A stretch of DNA of 64,000 nt from NCBI GenBank assembly GCA_022559845.1, contig CM040124.1:68161491-68225490 (forward strand), written 5' to 3'. The notes under the pieces were generated by a model. That model ran no database searches. It was not told the DNA's origin and worked only from the letters and a program-made list of their open reading frames with translations. The DNA is from Amorphophallus konjac. Lineage: Eukaryota; Streptophyta; Magnoliopsida; Alismatales; Araceae. Numbering within the stretch: the first letter of the stretch is position 1; every line of letters begins with the position of its first letter. Both the position numbers and the translations under genes were made by a program. Shown piece by piece: positions 44,087 through 55,059 of the stretch.

Positions 44087-45961
44087 TGTCACGCCCCGAC
44101 GCGGAATATCAGAACGTACTGTCAGAAATAGCTAGAAATAACATTAATATGCTAAACTAAGCATTAAACACAAGTGCTATGAAGAGAGATAACTTATTGA
44201 TCAAGAAACATTCCAAATCTAGTACTATAACCTTAAACCAACTTAATACAAACTGAGACAATACAACTTTAACAATAATATCATAACTGAAGCTAAACAC
44301 ACTCTAAGGCACAACTAAGACAAGGATAACTGTGCCAACTCAACATCTAGAACTGGTACACTCAGAGATATCACTCCTGTCCCTCCCCATCGGTATGTGC
44401 ATCGTCACCTGAACTGCCTGGAAAAGGGGGGAGAAAACAACAACTATGAGCTGACGCTCAGTAGATAATAACATTCAAGTTTACGTAATTAACCAATTAT
44501 TCCATTTATATATGCAATGATAAGAAATGAAATGACGATACAGAAGAAAAACAACGTAATATAAAGATCTTGCAAGGTCAAGAAAATATAATATATATGG
44601 ATTTCAACAAGAATAACATGTAACAAGTGTAACAGGAAATTGTAATGAGGAAATGGCCATCATCAAGTAATTAAACAGTCAAGCACGAACAAGTAACAAG
44701 ATATAACAAGAGATTTCTGTCGTAGACATCACGCTAGTCATGCACTCGGTGCAATGTCTCACCTTGTCATTACAAACTTCCATGGACAGAAGTACTTTTC
44801 GGGCGCTCTCCCCAGGACCAGACTGGGCCCTTATGATGCGTTGGCATTGATTTATCGGATCCAAGATCCCAAGTTCCGTCTAGACATTTAGTCAAGTTTA
44901 TGGCCAAATAATCAGATGATTTACTGTCCAGAAGTTCAAGATTTAAAGGACTAATCCGTCCTTGGATTCAAGAGCATGAAACACGGTAAAATTCATCTCG
45001 GAGAGTTGTACGGTCATACATAAACCGCTCAAGAGATATATGCGGCTAACAAGGGGCCGCACTTACAGGAGCTGGACTGAAACTCAGCCCACGAGGTCAA
45101 GAATGAACGGCTGACAGTTTGCCGCTCTAAAGCATGAACGGTAAGTTCTGGGCCGTGCATGTCCATAAGACCTTAAGACCCATGAACAAGATATACGGAC
45201 CATACATGACCGTATTCAAGATATGCGGTCCAAGAGAATCCGCATAAGGTTTGAATGGTCATATTTCCAGCCGCACCCTCCGGGCTTGGCTAGAAGGTGA
45301 AGAAGTCACTCTATTGAGCTCCGGGTTGCCAAAGACAGGGTAAAGATAAACCAGGGCCTAGTACACTGTCCATTGGTCAGTCCAGGGTTCAATGTTTGGT
45401 CGAAGGTTGATCAAGGTTAATCGACCAACGCTTAATGGCATAAGCCAAGTATATACGGTAGTTATTGGGCCGCTTATAAGGACATGCAGTTCACTACTGG
45501 CCGCACATGCCTCTTTAGCCCAATTCGATCCAAGACTTAAAACCAGCGGTTTAGTCACGTAAAACGATGTTCTGGTGGTCCAATAGGTTCTTAGCAGGGA
45601 GATACAAAGATCCCACGATAATGGTAAGTCCCCCGGATGGAGTGTCCGGGGGTAAGTTCAAGACTAGCTCAATTAATAGGGCTAACGACTTACTAGAAGT
45701 CGGTAACTTGGTCAAAATGTTCTACTGAAGTAGAATGGCTGTCCAGCAACCTAATAATCATTTTAGTCCTAATCTCCATGTTCATTTATCAAGCATCACA
45801 ATTTACATTAATTTGATTGCCAAAAAGATGAATCAAGATGATAAAGATAATGAATAAGATCATGTGGGAATGAAAAGCATGCATTTTACAGAGATTTACA
45901 TGCATGATTTACCACTTCTCATATGGGTTTCTAGTTTACTAATAATCCATTTAGACACTAA
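44087..45961 (-). repeat. Tekay 3' LTR, distal part (end of LTR)
   Basis: Aligns with 62453-64000, and continues beyond the window's 5' LTR portion to 45956. The last five bases, 45957-45961 (actaa), are the target duplication of the nested element. Carries many short inverted words such as CCGC-loop-GCGG (about 45026-45048) and TGCGG-loop-CCGCA (about 45229-45250). Confidence 0.93.
45957..45961. repeat. 5-bp target duplication of the nested element, left (actaa)
   Basis: Precedes TGTAGATTC at 45962. The same pentamer stands at 56528-56532. Confidence 0.95.
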
Positions 45962-46554
45962 TGTAGATTCTAAGAAATCCACTTAGAACAATTAAAAGGG
46001 AAAAAGAAAAAATGAATAGAAGAAGAATGGGAAAAGAGGGAGAAAAGGGGAGCATGCGAGGATGCTAAGGGGAATGTGATCGCCAGAGCCGCGAGGGCCT
46101 CAAAGGATATAACAAATAATCAATGGAGGGATCGCGATATAAATACCTTAAATGTGGGGGAGATTGTGAGTGCACCTTCTCTTTCTATCGGCCGGCCGAT
46201 GAAGAGAGTTTTCCTTGATTGATTACCCTTGCAAAATTAACAAACACCAATAAACAAACATGGATTAGAAACCAAGATGTGTAGAATCAAATCCAAATGT
46301 AAATATGGACATAGAAAGCATGGATATGAACACACCTTATTGGTGTTTGGCCTTTAAACCCCTATGCAAAAGGGTATGGGAGATATGATGAATGATATGC
46401 AAATAGGGAGGTGTGCAAGTGTTGCACTAAGGAGATCTCAACATGGAGATAAAAAGAAATAAAAGGAAGAGATGGAATAATGATGCATGCAATTAACTAA
46501 AGAAAAATAAGAGATAAGAGGGGGAAAGCTTAGTGGTTTCTCCAATTGGCTTCA

Positions 46555-46690
46555 AGATCTTCAATAGAGGAAGAAGAGGATGTAGAATTCCATGGATGTA
46601 GAGGCTCCAAATCTTCAATAGAGGAAGAAGAACTCTGTGGATGTAGAGGTTTCAAATCTTCAATAGAGGAAGAAGAACTCCGTGGATGAA
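46555..46690. repeat. 45-54-bp tandem repeat, three copies, in the 3' LTR
   Basis: The phrase tcttcaatagaggaagaaga starts at about 46559, 46613 and 46658, each followed by a ctctgtggatgtagagg-type segment. It lies just downstream of the TATA box in the transcribed direction, so it is in the element's leader. The same array is at 55060-55195 in the other LTR. Confidence 0.9.
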
Positions 46691-46791
46691 GCTTTTAGGT
46701 GCATGGGAGTCTTCCTCCTTGAGCCTTTGGTCCGGCAGCACCTCCCCTTGAATTGATCTTGATCTCTTAACACAAGGGAGAGAGGAGTCCC

Positions 46792-46798
46792 ATTTATA
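46792..46798 (-). promoter_or_regulatory. TATA box in the LTR of the young element (3' LTR copy)
   Basis: Minus-strand TATAAAT inside CCCTATAAATGGGACTCC. The first 150-bp repeat begins 3 bp upstream of it in the transcription direction. The identical box in the 5' LTR is at 55297-55303 and would drive the genomic RNA. Confidence 0.75.
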
Positions 46799-46800
46799 GG

Positions 46801-47699
46801 GTTGAAATTCGAAATTAATTCCAAGGGAAATTAGGAAAACATGTTTTAGTGGGATTTGGAATGAGATAAACATTAGGCAAGTGTCCCTTCAACCTTGGAA
46901 AGTCATAGGAACCCTTTCCTAAGTGGAAAAAGAGATTAAATGAGGAAAGGAAGTGAAATTCGGAATTAAATCAAGAGAAAATAAGAAAATATGTTTTAGT
47001 TGGAATTTGGAAGAGATAAACATTAGGCAAGTGTCCCTTCAACCTTGGAAAGTCATAGGAACCCTTTCCCAAGTGGAAAAAGAGATTAAATGAGGAAAGG
47101 AAGTGAAATTCGGAATTAAATCCAAGAGAAAATAAGAAAACATGTTTTAATTGGAATTTGGAAGAGATAAGCATTAGGCAAGTGTCCCTTCAACCTTGGA
47201 AAGTCATAGGAACCCTTTCCCAAGTGGAAAAAGAGGTTAAATGAGGAAAGAAGGGAAATTCGGAATTAAATCAAGAGAAAATAAGAAAACATGTTTTAGT
47301 TGGAATTTGGAAGAGATAAGCATTAGGCAAGTGTCCCTTCAACCTTGGAAAGTCATAGGAACCCTTTCCCAAGTGGAAAAAGAGATTAAATGAGGAAAGG
47401 AAGTGAAATTCGGAATTAAATCAAGAGAAAATAAGAAAACATGTTTTAGTTGGAATTTGGAAGAGATAAGCATTAGGCAAGTGTCCCTTCAACCTTGGAA
47501 AGTCATAGGAACCCGTTCCCAAGTGGAAAAGGAGGTTAAATGAGGAAAGAAGGGAAATTCGGAAATAATTCCATAAAAAATTAGAAAACTTAGTTTTGGT
47601 AGGATGGAAATGGGGATCCTTCCTCCAAGTGTCCTTTCAATATTAGGAAGCCATAGGAACTCTTTCCCAAGTGAAAAAGGAGTGTAAGTGAGGAAAGGA
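46801..47699. repeat. six 150-bp tandem repeats in the 3' LTR
   Basis: Units begin at 46801, 46951, 47101, 47251, 47401 and 47550. Each runs GAAATTCGGAATTAA … ACATGTTTTAGTTGGAATTTG … GGCAAGTGTCCCTTCAACC … AGTCATAGGAACCC … AAGTGGAAAAAGAG. The inner four are very alike and the outer two are more diverged, as expected for growth by unequal exchange or template switching. The repeat is mirrored at 55306-56204. Confidence 0.95.
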
Positions 47700-48022
47700 A
47701 GGGGTGCTTCTGGAGTTCGGAATTGAACAAGAATTGACGACCGAACAGACGGTCGCTAATTAAAGAAATGACGCCCCCTGACGGGGCGTTACTTAAATGA
47801 CGCCCGGGTCCCTTCCCCCATTTGATTTAAGGCCCGAAAAAATGGAGAAATGGCTCAGAAAAAACTGGAGAAAAATGGAAAAACATGTGGAAAGCTTGGG
47901 GAAGTTGGATATTCAATAAAAAGGAGGAAAATCACTCAAATAAGTCGATTTGAGGGTCAAATGGGGCATCACAGTGCGATAGGAGATATGCTCAAAATAA
48001 TGTCAATTTTAGTGTGTCTACA

Positions 48023-48035
48023 GCTGCCCCGCCTT
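48023..48035 (-). promoter_or_regulatory. polypurine tract of the young element
   Basis: Minus-strand AAGGCGGGGCAGC ends exactly at the 3' LTR start. It fixes the element's orientation together with the primer-binding site. Confidence 0.7.
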
Positions 48036-50831
48036 GGCATCTGCTTTGCAAGGGAGTGACACGGAATGAAATAGAATAGAATGAAGTGAAGCAACATGGA
48101 ATGGAATGGAATGGAATGGAATGAAGTGAGAGCGAACTGAAAAGTAGATGCCAAGGTGTGATGAGACACGCAATCAACATCACTTGATGAGAATGAAATC
48201 AAAAGCTCGAGATGAAGTAAATCTCGGGAAATCCAACGAAATCAACAATGTTTGGATAAAAGGGGAGATGTGCACGCGGTGCACGAAGGAGATAAAATAA
48301 AATGATCAACTTCCAGCGCGGTGGAAGTACCCCTGGTCACAAACCTGTAGATTTCACCATTGGGGAGCGGTTACCAGCCAATGTGGACGTGCTGCAGCCA
48401 AGGTGGATCAAGGGGAACGATTGAAAAAAATAAGATGATAAAAATCCAAACAATGAGTTCTTGAGAAAAGACCCAAAACAGCGATAAAACGAACTGAGGA
48501 TCCAATTCGGCAATGAAAATATCATATCGAGAAAGATTAAGATCAATTCAACTCTCAATATCAACTTATCAGAATGATTTTCCAACGTTAATTCAAAGTC
48601 CTACATGAATGCATGCTGGGCTAAAGGGAAAATAATAAATGAAAATATAATATAATCAAGGATAATATTGTTAAACTGCCCAGACTGGGTCAAGAAACCA
48701 ATTCTGTGAGCTGATACTAAGCCGAAGCCCGTTTATCCACGCACCAACTCGTAAAAAGGGAACCATCGTCCCCAGTCTTGGACGGCTCAACGGCCTATCC
48801 GTGTGACTAAGACTTCTCTGGAATCATCATTGTTTTTGATGAAGGGGAACTCAAATCCCAGATTTACCAAAGCCACAAGGTCCTTGATATAATCTAGTAA
48901 CATATGTAACATATAGTGAAATGCATACAGGGAGATGGTGATATCAATAAGTATGGGAACTGAGAAATGAGCTGCAAGCACCGTGGGACTTTGATGATGA
49001 TGCCCAGTCGGCGGGACCAAGAGCTTCTTATCCTGCGCTCAAAAATTCATTAGCCAAGATATAAAAGATAACAAACAATGAAGAAGGCATTTAAGCATAG
49101 CAATCATCAAAGCATCAATTATAGCATGTATATGGCATGAATAGCATAAGTCAAATCATAGCATTGTTTGTTATTTTATCATGAGGAGACAATCTGGCTA
49201 ATCAAGATTTGGAGATGAATGATCAAGATCTCATATAATGCCCATCGGCGGAGTGATCAGATGAAATTAGCAGGAGTTGATTAAAAAAGATTTGGAGATG
49301 AATAATCATGAGATATGATAATCAGAATGATATAGGGAGATGATAATCAAAAAAAATGCCCCTGGTGGCATGTCATGAAAATATCGAGAAAGAATCAATA
49401 GATTGATAGCAATAAGTAGAGAGAGGACCCATCCCGTACTTTTGGTCTCTGCAAAGCTGTTCCTGCAAAACACCATCAGAAAATACAATGCAAATTTTTG
49501 GATTTTGGAAATATGCAAATTTTTATGAGTTTTGAAAAATATATGAATTTTTATGTGGATTTGGAAAATATTTTGATTTTTTATGAATTTTTTCGAAAAT
49601 ATTCAATTTTTGTTGGATTTTGATCAGGAAATATTCAATTTTTGTTTGATTTTGGCTTAGACATTGTTAATGCAGCATCAAAGGGTGTTTTGAACCACTG
49701 GCTAGGGGTCCTTGTTCCTTCCCTTTTCGCTAAAAATTGCCCAAAGCTGGACGTGCATTGAAAGTGGCATCCTATAACCGACCGTCTTTGATCAACGGTG
49801 CCCCTACCAAGGCCATACCCGAGAAACATTCGGTCTTGGAGGGAGAAGAGAAGAATAATTGAGGATAAACTTTGTGCAGGATGGGAGATATCGGGACTTG
49901 AATTCCTTCCAAGGTGTTCCCTTCAAAGAGGTAGTCTGTTGTGCCGGGGCTTTGTGTCTTTAATTTTTAGACCCTTGACATGCATACGACCAGGGTTTTC
50001 CCTGCGGGGACTTTGCCACTCTTGACATGCCATAATTCATAATTTTGAATTTATTGAAATTCTGACTTGATTTTCATAATAGCCTTTTTGGCGAAATGTA
50101 TATCATGAAAACTCATATAAAAATTCATATTGATTTTGGGTCAAGACTGCCCCTATTTGAGACTCCTCTCGTATTGGGGATTACCTAGGTTGGTCATCTC
50201 ATCCGTCAACCTCTTGCCCCTGCATGCGGCCGAGTAAAGAAGAGAAAAGACTTTCAGGAATACTCATGGCATGGCCAAAGTAGCAACGGTGTCTAACCAA
50301 AGAGCCGGCTAAGGACGCCGTGAAGTGTGTGCGGTGCCCAGCTAAGGGTTGCTCTTAACAAGCGGGGAGAGAATATTGAATTCCCATCGCGGGTTTTTGT
50401 TAACCAGAGGTGCTGCAAAAAAACAAACCTAAAGGACTCTTTTGAGAATGATTTCAATTAAACAAAAGCTTAAGATAAAGGTTTAAAACACCACTCTTAA
50501 TCTCGTTAAGAAGCACTTGATTTTGAAAATCATGCGTGAAGTAATGAGAAAATGATATCATTAAAAAATGCGTACTTACGCCAATATGTTACCTTGCAAC
50601 CTTTGTAGAAGCAGCTGTCAGAGGCGAGGTTGATCATCATGGGATTTGTCCTCTTTGGCAGTCAAAAGGATTGGAAGAAAAAGATTTTGGGAGTGGCTTA
50701 ACAAGAATGAGTGGTGCTCAAACCAGACTCAGACGAATAAGGAGAAAAGGAAAAGAGGCGAGGGCTAGAACTCCCTCACTAAGGCGCGGAGACCCTGATC
50801 ACATGGAACAGTCTACAGAAGAAGCGGAAAA
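48036..50831 (-). other. non-coding 3' interior of the young element
   Basis: 2.8 kb without a long frame. Holds a TGGAA/TGAA microsatellite at about 48066-48135 and an AT-rich degenerate repeat at about 49490-49650 (variants of gaatttttatgtggatttggaaaat). A few short frames show no similarity I recognise. It may be what remains of pol sequence replaced by unrelated DNA, but no pol motif is visible on either strand. Confidence 0.6.
48066..48135. repeat. (TGGAA)n-type microsatellite
   Basis: Perfect core of five tggaa units at about 48098-48122, surrounded by taga/tgaa variants. Confidence 0.9.
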
Positions 50832-53711
50832 TCAAGAAGAGGGGTGAGGACTAAAGCCTCGGAAGCAATGGGAGAAAGGGCAGATGCCCAAGGCAGTGGA
50901 TGTGGAAGAAGTTGGGTCAGACCCATAATTAGGAGGAATCAGAAGAAGAAATTGATACATAGAAAGAGACGGATCCGGAGGGTCCGGAGGTAAAGGAGGA
51001 GAATCGTGATAGGAGGAATCGTCCGGAGGCTCTGGAGGGATAACGAAAGAAGGGACGCGATGTCCTGGGAAGAAATAAAGAAAAAGATGATGAAAAAGGA
51101 GGAAGAAAATGAAGGATGTGATATCCCGGAGGAGCAGAAAGATGAATCGGAAGAAAGATGGAGGGTCCGGAGGGTCCGGAGGTTCCGGAGGAAGAGGATG
51201 GAAAGGGGTGCGATGCCCAGGAAGAGAAAAATCCGGAGGTTCCGGAGGAATGAAATCAGAAAGGAGAAGGTGGAAAGAGGCGTCGTGCCCGAGAGAAAAG
51301 TCCGGAGGTTCCGAAGGAAGCAAATAAAGAAGGTGGAGAGGGGCGTCGTGCCTAAAGGGAAAATCTGGAGGTTCCGGAGGAATAAGGTGGAAAGGGGCGC
51401 GATGCCCTGGGAGAAAGTCCGGAGGTTCCGGAGGAATAGAATCAAAAAGGGCGAGATGCCCAAAGAGGAGGGATAAAATTCCTGGAGGTTCCAGGGAGAT
51501 AGCAGGAAAAGGGACGCGATGCCCCAGGGATAGTAGATAAAAAGATGAAGATGAATAAGATGGGAAGTGCGGAATATCCGGAGGTGCCGGAAGGCGGGGA
51601 AGATACGGGTTTGGAAACCCGGGAAGCAGGAGGTGCAAATGCATGCAATGGGATGGATGCGATGAATGCAATGAATATGGAGAATATGAAGGGCGAGAGG
51701 ACGAGATCCTCCTCCTAACCCTGGGAATGGCCCATGGAAAAGATGTGATAGACAAGAAGGTGGATGAAATAGCGGAAGGCCTTTCGGCACCAAGATAACT
51801 GCCCCTCCACGGCAGTGAAAGAATACAGCCAAATGGCCTAATGGATGAAATACAAGCCCATGACGAAGCTTCAATAGTAAACGACAACTCCCTTGGAGGG
51901 TGAAAAGTAATGGTGTGAGGGAGTTGGAAAGTAGGGCTCAGAAGCATCATGTTGCCCGGGGGTTCAAGATTTGGAAGTTGGAACAGAGGGTGCCCTGCCC
52001 GGCCCTTACACAGCATCAGTGCTTGGCATGACGGTGACTTGGCCTCTTCAATCATGCCTGGCACAATAACCCGGATTGGCATCCGGCAAATGAACTCTTG
52101 CATTTTGAATAGCGCGGCCATGGCCAAATTCTTCTTTCGCAGCTCTTGATCATCCTCGGCACAAGTGTTTGTAGAAGCACTCCCCTTCCGAGTAGTAGAG
52201 GGAGGTGAAGCAGAGGCGGAAGGCTCCATGAATGGTGGGGGCGTAATGAAAGGCGCTGGAGAAAGGATAAGTAGAGGCGGAGGTATAAACACGTCGAGTT
52301 TCTCCCTTTGCTCGGAAGCAGTTGGGATTGGCTCGAGTGCAAAAAAGGGTGAATCCTGCTCAGGATTAGCCACGGGTAAAGGTGAAGGGTTATGTGGTGG
52401 AATAGGTGTTATAGGCATAGTGGAGGGTTTTGAGGTTAAAGGGGTAATGGAGGGTTGAAGTGGTGGGATGTTAATTGGGGAAGGTTTAATGGTGGGTTCA
52501 ATGGAGGCCGATGGTGTGAAGGTTAATGGTTTAATGGGTGGAGGTGTCATTGGTGGAGGTTTGATGGAAGGTTCAGGGGAGGGTGATGATATGAAGGTTG
52601 ATGTAACTGGGGGAGGTATAACTGGTGGAGGTTTGGTGCGGGGAAAACTCCGGACGGGGCGAGCGGTGTTTGGAGTGGGAGGAGACTCAAGATGCGCCGG
52701 TGTGGGTGATTGGAGTATCGAACCATCATCGTAACACCAAGAGGTCTCGGAAACGGGGGTTGGATCAGGGATGGTAGCTTCGTCCTGAGCAGGGGGTTCA
52801 TCAAATGATAGTGGAGGAAGCGGGAAGTTAAGGAAACTCGGAAGGGATGCCTGCATAGCTTCATCATCATACATTGCTTCAGATTCTTCAATTACCGGCT
52901 CTTGATTGCTTGAAGTGCCAAAGTCATAATCATCTCTCCTATCTTTCCATTCAGTCTCCATCTTGGTAATGTCATCCAGGAAAGCGTGAAGAGAATTAAC
53001 TGGAGTAGGAGGAGCGGGCCGCGGGCTCGTAACCCTCTTTAATTGTTCCTCCATAAGAGTGATTTTGTCAAGGAGAGTTTGCTGGAGGGGTGTGACCTGT
53101 GCAACCGAAGGTTGATAGGGCCTTGAAGGAGGAGGGGCCGTATAAAAAGGCCGTGGAGAAGAATTAACGGGCCGACCCATGGAAGAACCCGGATGGGCCG
53201 GATTGCAAGGAATAAATGGGCCTTGGGGCCGTGATGGAGGAGGAATAGAAGGAGGCGGGTGATGGGCCACCCGAGGAGGATGAATAGGAGGAGATGGGTG
53301 ATGGGTCACCCGTGTAGGAATAAAAGAGGGAGGTGGGTGATGGGCCACCCGTGTAGGATTAGAAGGAGGAGGAGAGGAATGAGATGCACCCTCAATGGCG
53401 GCCTTAAGGGCTTGGATCTGTTGAGGGGTGAGATGATCTAATGCATGAATGATTTGGGAAACCTTCTCATCATTGGGAGGAGACGGTCCCGAGGGAATAG
53501 TGGCTCGCAATTGGATTAAAAGACCATTGGATTGGACATTGCCCATGGGTCGGGCAACACCATAAGAGTGAGGACGTGGTCCTTTGAAAGAATTATGGTG
53601 AGAATTATGTTGAACATGTTGGAATTGAGGGGAATAAGATGTGCTAGGTTGATCACCCTCATGAACATTAATTGAATTGAACATGTTGTTTTGTCTATCA
53701 AAGTAAGCCAT
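50832..53711 (-). CDS. unknown 959-aa protein of the young LTR element
   Basis: Uninterrupted ATG-to-stop frame starting 755 bp inside the 5' LTR, where gag normally sits. Residues 1-60 are polar (MAYFDRQNNMFNSINVHEGD). A short helical segment at about 83-108 (VSQIIHALDHLTPQQIQALK) is followed by three Pro/His repeats (PTRVAHHPPPS type, 118-160). A helix with LLDKITLMEEQLKRV lies near 210, FLDDITKMETEWKDRRDD near 245, and a long Pro/Thr/Ser-rich region spans 310-510. Then a conserved-looking block (ELRKKNLAMAALFKMQEFIC) at about 535-560, and from about 690 seven to eight repeats of the form GHRxPFxxIPPEPPDF to about 920. No zinc knuckle, protease DTG or RT motif. Could be a very divergent gag, a captured host gene or an invention of the element. 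The GC-rich repeats also keep another minus-strand frame open (50939-51874), so the far C-terminus needs care. Confidence 0.7.
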   Translation of the reverse strand: MAYFDRQNNMFNSINVHEGDQPSTSYSPQFQHVQHNSHHNSFKGPRPHSYGVARPMGNVQSNGLLIQLRATIPSGPSPPNDEKVSQIIHALDHLTPQQIQALKAAIEGASHSSPPPSNPTRVAHHPPPSFIPTRVTHHPSPPIHPPRVAHHPPPSIPPPSRPQGPFIPCNPAHPGSSMGRPVNSSPRPFYTAPPPSRPYQPSVAQVTPLQQTLLDKITLMEEQLKRVTSPRPAPPTPVNSLHAFLDDITKMETEWKDRRDDYDFGTSSNQEPVIEESEAMYDDEAMQASLPSFLNFPLPPLSFDEPPAQDEATIPDPTPVSETSWCYDDGSILQSPTPAHLESPPTPNTARPVRSFPRTKPPPVIPPPVTSTFISSPSPEPSIKPPPMTPPPIKPLTFTPSASIEPTIKPSPINIPPLQPSITPLTSKPSTMPITPIPPHNPSPLPVANPEQDSPFFALEPIPTASEQREKLDVFIPPPLLILSPAPFITPPPFMEPSASASPPSTTRKGSASTNTCAEDDQELRKKNLAMAALFKMQEFICRMPIRVIVPGMIEEAKSPSCQALMLCKGRAGHPLFQLPNLEPPGNMMLLSPTFQLPHTITFHPPRELSFTIEASSWACISSIRPFGCILSLPWRGSYLGAERPSAISSTFLSITSFPWAIPRVRRRISSSRPSYSPYSLHSSHPSHCMHLHLLLPGFPNPYLPRLPAPPDIPHFPSYSSSSFYLLSLGHRVPFPAISLEPPGILSLLFGHLALFDSIPPEPPDFLPGHRAPFHLIPPEPPDFPFRHDAPLHLLYLLPSEPPDFSLGHDASFHLLLSDFIPPEPPDFSLPGHRTPFHPLPPEPPDPPDPPSFFRFIFLLLRDITSFIFFLLFHHLFLYFFPGHRVPSFVIPPEPPDDSSYHDSPPLPPDPPDPSLSMYQFLLLIPPNYGSDPTSSTSTALGICPFSHCFRGFSPHPSS
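51165..51540. repeat. tandem CCGGAGG-based repeats coding for the PPEPPDF units
   Basis: Plus-strand phrase ggaggttccggaggaa recurs about seven times between 51165 and 51500 at 45-75-bp spacing, each followed by ggaaaggggcgcgatgccc-type sequence. On the minus strand these encode the GHRxPFxx and PPEPPDF blocks. Confidence 0.88.
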
Positions 53712-54444
53712 TATGTAAGCAATTTAATGTGCAAACAATTTGCAAAGAAGCACACAAGTTGGAATGGTTACCTTGATTTTTTTTATGTTTGAACCTTGGT
53801 GAATTAATGATTTTTTACAAAGATTTGGAATGATTCACACGAGGGAGGAACCTAGTTTCAATATGATTACTTCAATGCCAACTAGGAACACTCTCTCACC
53901 ACGTATAGGCCAACTAAACTCGGGAACTTCAAGGGTACAACCTGCCCGGCGTCCGTGAGGGAATCCACGGGTGCGGGGACTTATGGAGGCTTGGTTTAGG
54001 AATTTCCAATCCAAAGAGATGGAATGCTCAATGGAGGGTCCTTCCTTCACCAAGGGGGTGTGTGAAATCCTAATATAGAGAGAGGAGGTCTCCCAAGCCA
54101 AATGCCCTAAATGCAAGTCCTAATGCAAAAGACAAAGAAAAGAAAGTATGAACCATGATATGAGCCAAACCAAAGAAAGATAAGGTAAAACACTCACATG
54201 GCCATACAAATCATAGCAATCAACATAATATGAAGCATGGCATCCAAAAAATTTTTTTTTTAAAAGATGGAGAGATAAGAAAGTGGAATTTTTCAAAAAC
54301 CAACAAGTTAGCAATCACATAAGGGGAGGGGGATGTGCACGCGATGCACAAGTGATAAAACAAAAAGGAAAGTGCTATGTGGAGCACAAAGGGAGTTGCA
54401 CCGAGGGTGCAAAGGGGGAAGGGTAATCAAAGAAAAACAATGGT
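53712..54444 (-). other. leader between primer-binding site and ORF of the young element
   Basis: About 730 bp, non-coding. It has upstream ATGs on the minus strand and short frames (for example 53835-54116). Near 54330-54345 the palindrome gtgcacgcgatgcac occurs, with a related gtgcacgcggtgcac at 48271-48285 in the 3' interior. Confidence 0.6.
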
Positions 54445-54463
54445 GGTCCCACCGTGATCGCCA
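54445..54463 (-). promoter_or_regulatory. primer-binding site of the young element
   Basis: Minus strand reads TGGCGATCACGGTGGGACC, starting three bases after the LTR end. It starts with TGG, complementary to CCA. It is similar to the complement of a plant tRNA-Arg end as I remember it (TGGCGACCACAGTGGGA), the tRNA used by Ogre/Tat elements, with a couple of mismatches. tRNA assignment is from memory. Confidence 0.6.
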
Positions 54464-55059
54464 ATTTGTAGATTCTAAGAAATCCACTTAGAACAATTAA
54501 AAGGGAAAAAGAAAAAATGAATAGAAGAAGAATGGGAAAAGAGGGAGAAAAGGGGAGCATGCGAGGATGCTAAGGGGAATGTGATCGCCAGAGCCGCGAG
54601 GGCCTCAAAGGATATAACAAATAATCAATGGAGGGATCGCGATATAAATACCTTAAATGTGGGGGAGATTGTGAGTGCACCTTCTCTTTCTATCGGCCGG
54701 CCGATGAAGAGAGTTTTCCTTGATTGATTACCCTTGCAAAATTAACAAACACCAATAAACAAACATGGATTAGAAACCAAGATGTGTAGAATCAAATCCA
54801 AATGTAAATATGGACATAGAAAGCATGGATATGAACACACCTTATTGGTGTTTGGCCTTTAAACCCCTATGCAAAAGGGTATGGGAGATATGATGAATGA
54901 TATGCAAATAGGGAGGTGTGCAAGTGTTGCACTAAGGAGATCTCAACATGGAGATAAAAAGAAATAAAAGGAAGAGATGGAATAATGATGCATGCAATTA
55001 ACTAAAGAAAAATAAGAGATAAGAGGGGGAAAGCTTAGTGGTTTCTCCAATTGGCTTCA

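Larger units (their letters stand above)
45962..48022 (-). repeat. 3' LTR of the young element (2,061 bp)
   Basis: Nearly identical to 54467-56527. Contains six 150-bp repeats (46801-47699), a TATA box (46792-46798), three 45-54-bp repeats (46555-46690) and a cggccggccg palindrome near 46190. The first 300 bp on the plus-strand side are the U5 end. Confidence 0.97.

Noticed and set aside
46652..46873. 73-codon minus-strand frame repeated at 55157-55378
   Set aside because: Identical because it lies in the two LTRs. It spans the TATA box, so it is not a gene.
48066..48135. possible centromere- or telomere-like satellite (TGGAA repeats)
   Set aside because: Only a short local microsatellite inside a retrotransposon, with no higher-order array.
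50939..51874. 311-codon minus-strand frame inside the long ORF
   Set aside because: Likely kept open by the GC-rich repeats. It starts within the 959-codon ORF and has no own leader. I kept it only as an alternative explanation in the evidence.
52165..52734. Gly/Val-rich plus-strand frames (97 and 88 codons)
   Set aside because: Complement of the Pro/Thr-rich region of the minus-strand ORF, with no independent signal.
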